From NCBI RefSeq assembly GCF_000484535.1, contig NC_022600.1, positions 930,001-994,000 on the forward strand: a DNA stretch of 64,000 nt, read 5' to 3'. The notes under the pieces were generated by a model. It worked only from the letters and a program-made list of their open reading frames with translations. It was not told the origin of the DNA and did no database searches. The position numbers and the translations under genes are program-made. Below, piece after piece: positions 59,501 through 64,000 of the stretch (the stretch's first letter is position 1; the number at the start of each line of letters is the position of its first letter). The DNA comes from Gloeobacter kilaueensis JS1. GTDB taxonomy: Bacteria; Cyanobacteriota; Cyanobacteriia; Gloeobacterales; Gloeobacteraceae.

Positions 59501-60196
59501 CCTGGGCCATTCGCGGCGCTCGGGAAACTGCCGGTCGTACCAGGCAAGATAATCGGCGGGCCGGGTAAATAGATGGCTGGCCGCCGGGTGGACAAGACCG
59601 CTGTCGGGCATGGGCTGCACCGGCGGCACCGCCCTGACGGCGACCCCCAGGTACTCCTGGGCCAAGAGCAAAAACAGGTTCGCGACGTTCTCCGCTCCCC
59701 CAGCGTTCCAGTAGCCATATAAAGTGAGCCAGTTTCGCAGATCCCTGGCTTTTTTGCCCGGCACGAATCTGAGCAACCGTGGACCTGCCTTCAAAAAGCC
59801 CAGGTAGCCCGCCAGGCGATCCTCCTCCCGCGTCGAGCTAAATTTGCTGAGCAGCAATTGCACCGGCTTCGGCATCCCTTTGCCCTGGCCGAGCTGAAAA
59901 CTGCCCAGGCGCGTCTGGCCCATCAACTCGATGGCCGACTCGAAGACCAGCCGCTGCGGGATCGCCTCCAGCCGCTCAGCCAGCCACTGCACCTGCTGAT
60001 AGTCAAAGAGCAGGCTGCCCAAAAAAGCGCTCGCCCCAGTCAGGGCCACTTCGACTTCTGTCGGCCTTGCCACTAGATCCCGGTCGTTGAAGACCACCAG
60101 CTCCAAATCTGGACAGACCCGCGCTACCCGCTCCGCCGCCTCGCGGTACAGGTCGCTGTTAAAAGATTCAAAACCCGCCAAAAGGACGGTGTGCAT
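56573..60196 (-). CDS. chlH: Magnesium chelatase subunit H (short, BchH-like)
   Basis: ChlH/BchH is the porphyrin-binding catalytic subunit that inserts Mg into protoporphyrin IX, the first committed chlorophyll step. The 1207-residue protein starts with the DUF3479-type N-terminus (A-G-F-E-S-F-N-S-D-L-Y) that separates Mg-chelatase H from CobN. The central F-G-M-H-G-T-F-E-W-L-P-G and the N-L-Y-I-Y-A-A-N-N-P-S-E-S motifs of the family are present. Typical cyanobacterial ChlH has about 1330 residues, so this is the shorter bacterial type. A cobalt-chelatase role is less likely. Confidence 0.88.
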   Translation of the reverse strand: MHTVLLAGFESFNSDLYREAAERVARVCPDLELVVFNDRDLVARPTEVEVALTGASAFLGSLLFDYQQVQWLAERLEAIPQRLVFESAIELMGQTRLGSFQLGQGKGMPKPVQLLLSKFSSTREEDRLAGYLGFLKAGPRLLRFVPGKKARDLRNWLTLYGYWNAGGAENVANLFLLLAQEYLGVAVRAVPPVQPMPDSGLVHPAASHLFTRPADYLAWYDRQFPERREWPRVALLLYRKHVVSKLPYIPQLIERLEAKGLRTLPVFVTGVEGHTIVRDWLAGPDTQTAPGAVRVDALVSTLGFALVGGPAGSMEAGRRIDAGVRILERNNVPYFVSAPLLIQDIRSWYRQGVGGLQAAVLYALPELDGAIDPVPLGGLVGERIYLVPERVDRLAGRIQRWVQLRRTPAKKRRIGIVLYGFPPGYGATGTAALLNVPASLVTFLRSLASQGYDLGGPVPEDGEALIARLRQSEQQQQPGANSGERIDPRQLERWLGYRRTRRVERHWGALDRAELGFDGQQFQLAGIRLGNVWIGVQPALGVPGDPMRLLFEKDLTPHPQYVAFYRWLEDVFAADALVHFGMHGTFEWLPGAPLGNTGESWPDFLVGNLPNLYIYAANNPSESVLAKRRGYGVLVSHNVPAYGRAGLYKELAQIKELLEEYRAAPGENQPLEAVIEQKVKAAGLDTDCPPTDSFDTYSAQLHLYLQTLENRLFSSGLHVLGQKPTTEQLQSYLDACFAEHLATPLLGAVARGDRFEQLRQEAILTSEQLEQLQHACAVRDLLLRTGEEMTNLLRGLDGQYIPPAPGGDLIRDGAGVLPTGRNIHALDPYRMPSEGAYLRGRQIAENILNDHRKAHGSYPETVAVLLWGLDAIKTRGESVGILLGLVGARPLKEKTGRVVAYELISLAELGRPRIDVLASLSGIFRDTFANVLENLDDLFTRAAAIDEPPELNFIRKHALAFAQQGITNPTARLFSNPKGDYGSLVGDQILTSSWEQTEQLATTWQGRNQYSYGRKDQGTARPELLERLLTTTGRIVQQIDSVEYGLTDIQEYYANTGALKLAAQRSANRPVGASFVESFSQSTEPIELDALLRLEYRGKLLNPKWAEQMAGQGSGGAYEISQRFTALVGWSATAEFRDNWVYDQAAQTYALDPAMAARLRKNNPEAFRNIVARLLEAQGRQFWQADAETLEKLQEQYALAEDAIEQV

Positions 60197-60308
60197 CGCA
60201 CCAGAATGTGAGGGTAGCCTTTATTCCTGTTATAGAGGCAATAGTTGGTTTCAGCCTTCCGGCGCTATCTGTAAAGAGTTCTGCCAGACTGACAAAACCG
60301 CAGGCAAG

Positions 60309-62375
60309 CTACAAGTACGCCCGCTCAAGCGCCTCTTGAACCAGCGACGGTGTGAGCAGTTCGGGCAGTATCTGCGGGTCGCGGCGGGGCCGGTAGAGAA
60401 CATAAAAAGGAACGCTGTTGCGCTGGAAGCTGGCCAGTGCCGCTGTGATAAGCGGATCGCGGTTGGTCCAATCCGCTTTCATAACGACCACCCGCTGGCG
60501 CTGAAAGGCCGCCTGCACAGCAGGGGAAGCCAGAGCAACCCGCTCGTTGACCTGGCAGCTCAAGCACCAGGCGGCGCTGAAATCGACAAAAACCGCCTGT
60601 CCGGCCCGCTGGAGGGCAGCAAGGCGGGTGGGTGAATATGCTTCCCATACAAGAGCTGGGCGCGGTGGAGCAACGTGTCCCCAGGCAAAGCTCAGCCCCA
60701 GCACGACCAGGCTCAAAGCCGCCGTGGCCGAAAGCGCCCGCATCCAGGCCGGTCGCCAGAGCGCTCCCCAACTGCCCCACAGCCAGCCGCCCAGGCCGCA
60801 CAACAGCAGAGCGACAAGCAGAGCGCTCTCGGCCTGCACCCCCGACTGCTGGCCCAGAACCCAGGCAAGCCACAGCACACTGCCCAGCAGGCCAAATCCG
60901 AGCAACTGGCGCAAGCGAATCATCCAGTCACCGGGCTTGGGCACAAAGCGCAGCAGAGCCGGTGCCCACGACAGCACCAGATACGGTGCAGCCAGCCCCA
61001 CTCCCAGGCTGGTGAATACCAGCAGGGCAAGCGGGGCAGGTTGGGTGAGGGCAAAGCCCAGGGCACTGCTCATAAAAGGGGCTGAGCAGGGCGTCGCTAC
61101 CGTCGTCGCTAGAACACCGCTTAAAAACGTACCGACGAGGCCCGACTCTGGAACGAGAGCCCCGAGGCGGGTAAAACCGGTACCAATCTCGAAGAGGCCA
61201 AACAGGTTGAGGGCAAAGCCAAACAACACCACGGCGATGGCGATGACGAACTGGGGAGACTGCAACTGGAATCCCCAGCCCAGTTGCTCGCCCCCGGCCC
61301 GCAACAACAGCAGCACGCCAGCCACCAGCCACAGCGAGACGAGCACACCGGCGGTAAAGACCGGGCCGTGCCAGCGCTGGTATCTGGCTTTGCCATCCGC
61401 CTGCTCCACCAGAGCGAGTACCTTCAGTGAGAGCACCGGCAGCACGCAGGGCATCAGGTTGAGGAGTACCCCACCGACAAAGGCGGAGGCGAGGATGGCA
61501 AGCCAGCCCGGCCAGGCGGGGGCAGGGGGGCCGGGCCGCAGGGCGATTGCCAGCGCTTTTTCAGAACCAGGACCACGCCAGCCTTCGGGGTTGAAGAGCA
61601 CACCCTGCAAAACAGCCGGGGTTTTGCGCACCGACAGGCGCAGATTGAACCCGTCCGGTTGTGCTGTGAGAGTCTGGGGAGCGGCGAGTATCAGTCCTGC
61701 ACCGGCAGGATAAAAGTTCACCTGCGCCTGCGCTTTGGGCAGCCAGGCGGGGCGCACGGCCTTTAGCTGAATTTGATCTCCAGAAGCGACCACCGCCTCG
61801 AAGCGCCAGTCGCTAGCGGTAATCGGAAGCCGTGAGCGGCTCAGAGCAAACGTGCCCGCCCAACGGCTGGGCTGGGGTATTCCCTGGCGCACCGGCAGTT
61901 GCAGGCTCAATCGACCATCCCCAGGTAGACAGACGGCGGCACATTCCAGCCACTGCACTACAGCCTGCACGGACACGCTGCTACCCAACTTGAGGGTGCG
62001 GGGCGTATGAATCGTGACCGGCAGCAGCACCTCGCCCTCGTAACCGTAGGAAACCAGAGCGGGCGAGGCGTCGGAGCGCACAAACTTTTGAGGATAGGGC
62101 CATTGCACACTTCCAGCGGCGAAGCCGGGAGGCAGGTGCCAGTTGACCGTCGTCGGCAGACCAACATCCCCGGCGTATTGCCAGTAGGTGTGCCAGCCTG
62201 GATCGAGCCGAAAATGCAGCCCGACCACCAGAGGACGCCCCGGCTGCACGCTGTCTTCTTCGGCTACCAGCTGGACCTCGGCGTGGGTGGAGCGCGCTAC
62301 CTCCTGGGCTGAAACTGGCAGGATGAACAGCAGCAGAGCCAGCCCGACCAGCAAGCCCAATGCCCGCAGTGTCAT
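60309..62375 (-). CDS. DsbD/ScsB-like thiol:disulfide interchange protein
   Basis: ATG 62375 overlaps the TGA of the thioredoxin gene and is preferred to a GTG at 62393. The 688-residue product has a signal peptide, a periplasmic N-terminal domain with two Cys in a C-A-A-V-C-L-P motif (about 147-151), and eight or so membrane helices. Two of these carry the redox Cys (N-L-M-P-C-V-L-P and V-A-T-P-C-S-A-P). A C-terminal thioredoxin domain has W-C-L-S-C. It moves electrons from cytoplasmic thioredoxin to periplasmic proteins. Coupled to the preceding thioredoxin-like gene. Confidence 0.9.
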   Translation of the reverse strand: MTLRALGLLVGLALLLFILPVSAQEVARSTHAEVQLVAEEDSVQPGRPLVVGLHFRLDPGWHTYWQYAGDVGLPTTVNWHLPPGFAAGSVQWPYPQKFVRSDASPALVSYGYEGEVLLPVTIHTPRTLKLGSSVSVQAVVQWLECAAVCLPGDGRLSLQLPVRQGIPQPSRWAGTFALSRSRLPITASDWRFEAVVASGDQIQLKAVRPAWLPKAQAQVNFYPAGAGLILAAPQTLTAQPDGFNLRLSVRKTPAVLQGVLFNPEGWRGPGSEKALAIALRPGPPAPAWPGWLAILASAFVGGVLLNLMPCVLPVLSLKVLALVEQADGKARYQRWHGPVFTAGVLVSLWLVAGVLLLLRAGGEQLGWGFQLQSPQFVIAIAVVLFGFALNLFGLFEIGTGFTRLGALVPESGLVGTFLSGVLATTVATPCSAPFMSSALGFALTQPAPLALLVFTSLGVGLAAPYLVLSWAPALLRFVPKPGDWMIRLRQLLGFGLLGSVLWLAWVLGQQSGVQAESALLVALLLCGLGGWLWGSWGALWRPAWMRALSATAALSLVVLGLSFAWGHVAPPRPALVWEAYSPTRLAALQRAGQAVFVDFSAAWCLSCQVNERVALASPAVQAAFQRQRVVVMKADWTNRDPLITAALASFQRNSVPFYVLYRPRRDPQILPELLTPSLVQEALERAYL

Positions 62376-62881
62376 CGCGCTTTTGGTGCCCACGCTTCCA
62401 GTAGATTGCCTACCTGCTGGGCAGTCATCGTGCGGGCATTGGCCAGCTCTCCACCGGCTGTCGAGCCGACAATCTTGCCCTGCGAATCGAGCACTACTAC
62501 CGCCGGGATGCCCTTTTTAATAGGGTTGCCGTACTGGACAGCTATATCTGTATTACGGTTCCAGCGCCCGACGTCGATCGACACCAGATGAAAGCGCTGA
62601 TCGACCAGGTTCTTAAGTGGGCCATTCTCGAAATAACTGCCCAGAACCCGGCAGTCCGGGCACCAGTTCGCCCCAAAATCAAGCAGGACGTATCTGCCGT
62701 CTTGTCTGGCGGCTGCCAGGGCACTGGTGATTTGCTTGTGGGCGTCGGCAGTCTCGTCGTAAGGTTGACCTTCGACCGCCAGCACTGGTTGGATAACCGG
62801 CATCACCGATGTTGCAAGACCTATCAGGCCAGCCAGAACAAACAGATGGGCGGCGAAACGGAAAAAGGCTCTGTTATTCAT
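62372..62881 (-). CDS. Exported thioredoxin-family protein
   Basis: A 169-residue protein. An N-terminal signal or anchor (about 8-35) is followed by a thioredoxin fold with the active site W-C-P-D-C (about 72-76), preceded by V-L-L-D-F-G-A-N, and a cis-Pro in I-P-A-V-V-V-L. The fold is similar to DsbE/TlpA- or thiol-disulfide-carrier proteins. It is the first gene of a two-gene leftward operon with the DsbD-like transporter, its likely electron donor. Confidence 0.9.
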   Translation of the reverse strand: MNNRAFFRFAAHLFVLAGLIGLATSVMPVIQPVLAVEGQPYDETADAHKQITSALAAARQDGRYVLLDFGANWCPDCRVLGSYFENGPLKNLVDQRFHLVSIDVGRWNRNTDIAVQYGNPIKKGIPAVVVLDSQGKIVGSTAGGELANARTMTAQQVGNLLEAWAPKAR

Positions 62882-63083
62882 CTACGCATCCTTCAACCTT
62901 AGAATTCGCTCTTTCGTTGCAGCAGCGGGAAACTAGACGAAGGCAGCAATGGGACAAGGACGTAGCGGGGCAGGAGCTGGGCTGCACCTTCACTAAAGTA
63001 CTATAACTCAATCAACAAACCGCTCTATCAGCAGAGCGCCTGGCATTCGACTCTGCTCACCGGCAGTTCTATAATGTGTACCG

Positions 63084-64000
63084 ATGCTCACTCGCCGCGT
63101 CTTTATCCTGTGTAACCTGCTCTCAGCGGCCTTGCTGGGATCTGTGAGCGACGCGCTGCTTGCAGCTGAATCTGGCGATAACCTGGGCTCAACTTTTCAA
63201 CCGCTACCGTTGCGCCGACAGTTGCCCCGGCTACGCCATTTCACTTTGAGCCCTCCCTATTGGGTTGCCCTGCGTCCAGCGCAGTTCGACCCGGACGGTC
63301 TTATCCACTCAGCAATAGAAATCATCGATCGAGAAAGCTCGGACGGATACCCACAGGCGATCGACCTCCTTAGTCGGGCGATCGATAGATACCCAAACGA
63401 ACCGACCGCTTACTTCAATCGCGCTGTTTGTCGCGACATCACAGTAGACAAGCGTGGAGCCATCGCTGATTACACGAGGTTCCTCACCCTCTGCCCGGAG
63501 GATACGGAAGCTTATTGTCTGCGAGCCGTGACTGCCCGTAGGCCGATTGAGCTGGCGCTGGCGGATTTTGAGCGGGCGATTCAACTGGATAATAGCTATG
63601 GCTTCGCCTTCTACGCGCGGGGAATCCGGCGAATGGATGACGCTTGTGATGCCGGTGGAGCGGTGGAAGATTTTTCGCGTGCCCTCGATCGTCCGGCTGT
63701 CGGATACGACTACTTCAGTGTTTTTCTAAACCGTGCTGTCGCTCGTTTTGACATTGCGGATTTTGCTGGTGCAGTTGCCGATTGCACAGAAGCGGCAATT
63801 CGCGTCCAGAGCGTCGCTCGTTCAGAGTTCGATGCCCAGTTTCTGCGCAGTATGGCTCTCACCAACCGGGGGCTAATCTACGCAACAAGCGGGAATGCAA
63901 AAGCGGCAGTAGTAGACTTAAACGCCTACCTCGACGAAAAACCACAGCTCCAAGACACTCATATTTGTATTTACAGAGCTTATGCGCGTATTGAAGTCGG
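63084..64000 (+). CDS. Exported TPR-repeat protein (3' end outside window)
   Basis: ATG 63084 opens a frame that runs without a stop to the window edge, at least 305 residues. Residues 4-30 are a signal peptide (R-R start, hydrophobic core, cleavage near L-L-A-A-E). After a linker of about 50 residues with several Pro, TPR-type repeats begin near residue 88, with patterns such as A-I-D-L-L-S-R-A-I-D-R-Y-P-N-E-P-x-A-Y-F-N-R-A and A-L-A-D-F-E-R-A-I-Q-L-D. It is likely an envelope scaffold protein. The missing C-terminus could carry another domain. Confidence 0.8.
   Translation, partial: MLTRRVFILCNLLSAALLGSVSDALLAAESGDNLGSTFQPLPLRRQLPRLRHFTLSPPYWVALRPAQFDPDGLIHSAIEIIDRESSDGYPQAIDLLSRAIDRYPNEPTAYFNRAVCRDITVDKRGAIADYTRFLTLCPEDTEAYCLRAVTARRPIELALADFERAIQLDNSYGFAFYARGIRRMDDACDAGGAVEDFSRALDRPAVGYDYFSVFLNRAVARFDIADFAGAVADCTEAAIRVQSVARSEFDAQFLRSMALTNRGLIYATSGNAKAAVVDLNAYLDEKPQLQDTHICIYRAYARIEV

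Overview
The window is GC-rich bacterial DNA that looks cyanobacterial, most probably from a Gloeobacter-like lineage. The pointers are a CpcS/CpeS-type phycobilin lyase, a magnesium-chelatase H subunit, a DUF1997 protein of the cyanobacterial/plastid type, carotenoid-type FAD oxidoreductases, frequent GTG/TTG starts and large Rcp-like response regulators. The genus is an inference; no rRNA or other definitive marker is present.

Region 1 (1 to about 15,619) is the right part of a tailed-phage prophage. A rightward tail operon runs from a tail terminator-like protein and tail tube through a frameshifting tail assembly chaperone, the tape measure protein, DUF2460, DUF2163, an NlpC/P60 peptidase and a tail-tip (J/GTA gp15-like) protein whose C-terminal part is a separate gene. 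A leftward lysis cassette follows (small holin-like protein, lysozyme-like endolysin, a CHASE3 membrane protein, an XhlA-like coiled-coil membrane protein). Next come an Xre repressor, a compact operator/promoter region, and a rightward early operon ending in an ERF single-strand annealing protein. The prophage ends at a partial copy of a tmRNA/tRNA-like 3' end followed by a strong terminator, which looks like an att site. Head genes, integrase and the left end lie outside the window.

Region 2 (15.6-28.5 kb) is mostly chromosomal housekeeping: an internally duplicated unknown protein, a decayed AhpD-like remnant among GC-rich palindromes, queA, a carotenoid-type oxidoreductase, coaE, DUF1997, prmA, thiO, a mannose-6-phosphate isomerase cupin, serA, a three-gene two-component cluster (one response regulator has Asn at the phospho-acceptor site) and a phycobiliprotein lyase.

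Region 3 (28.5-46.7 kb) is devoted to the cell surface and its regulation. It has two GT9 heptosyltransferase-like genes with a CdaR regulator, then a sigma factor, a membrane-bound presumed anti-sigma partner and a secreted TPR-CHAT protease-like protein. After an Uup-type ABC-F protein comes a heptose/glycan operon: glycosyltransferase, a GT4-GmhA fusion, SDR, GmhB, an HldA-GT9 fusion and a GT2. The two enzyme-glycosyltransferase fusions are the most distinctive chromosomal feature. No HldC adenylyltransferase or HldD epimerase is visible here.

Region 4 (46.7-64 kb) holds two oxidoreductases, an IS110-family recombinase, a hemerythrin protein, dnaJ-rsgA, a sulfite-oxidase-like molybdoenzyme, KDPG aldolase, a Uma2 protein with a heptad tail, modA, a short-form chlH/bchH, a thioredoxin-DsbD pair and the start of a secreted TPR protein running off the end.
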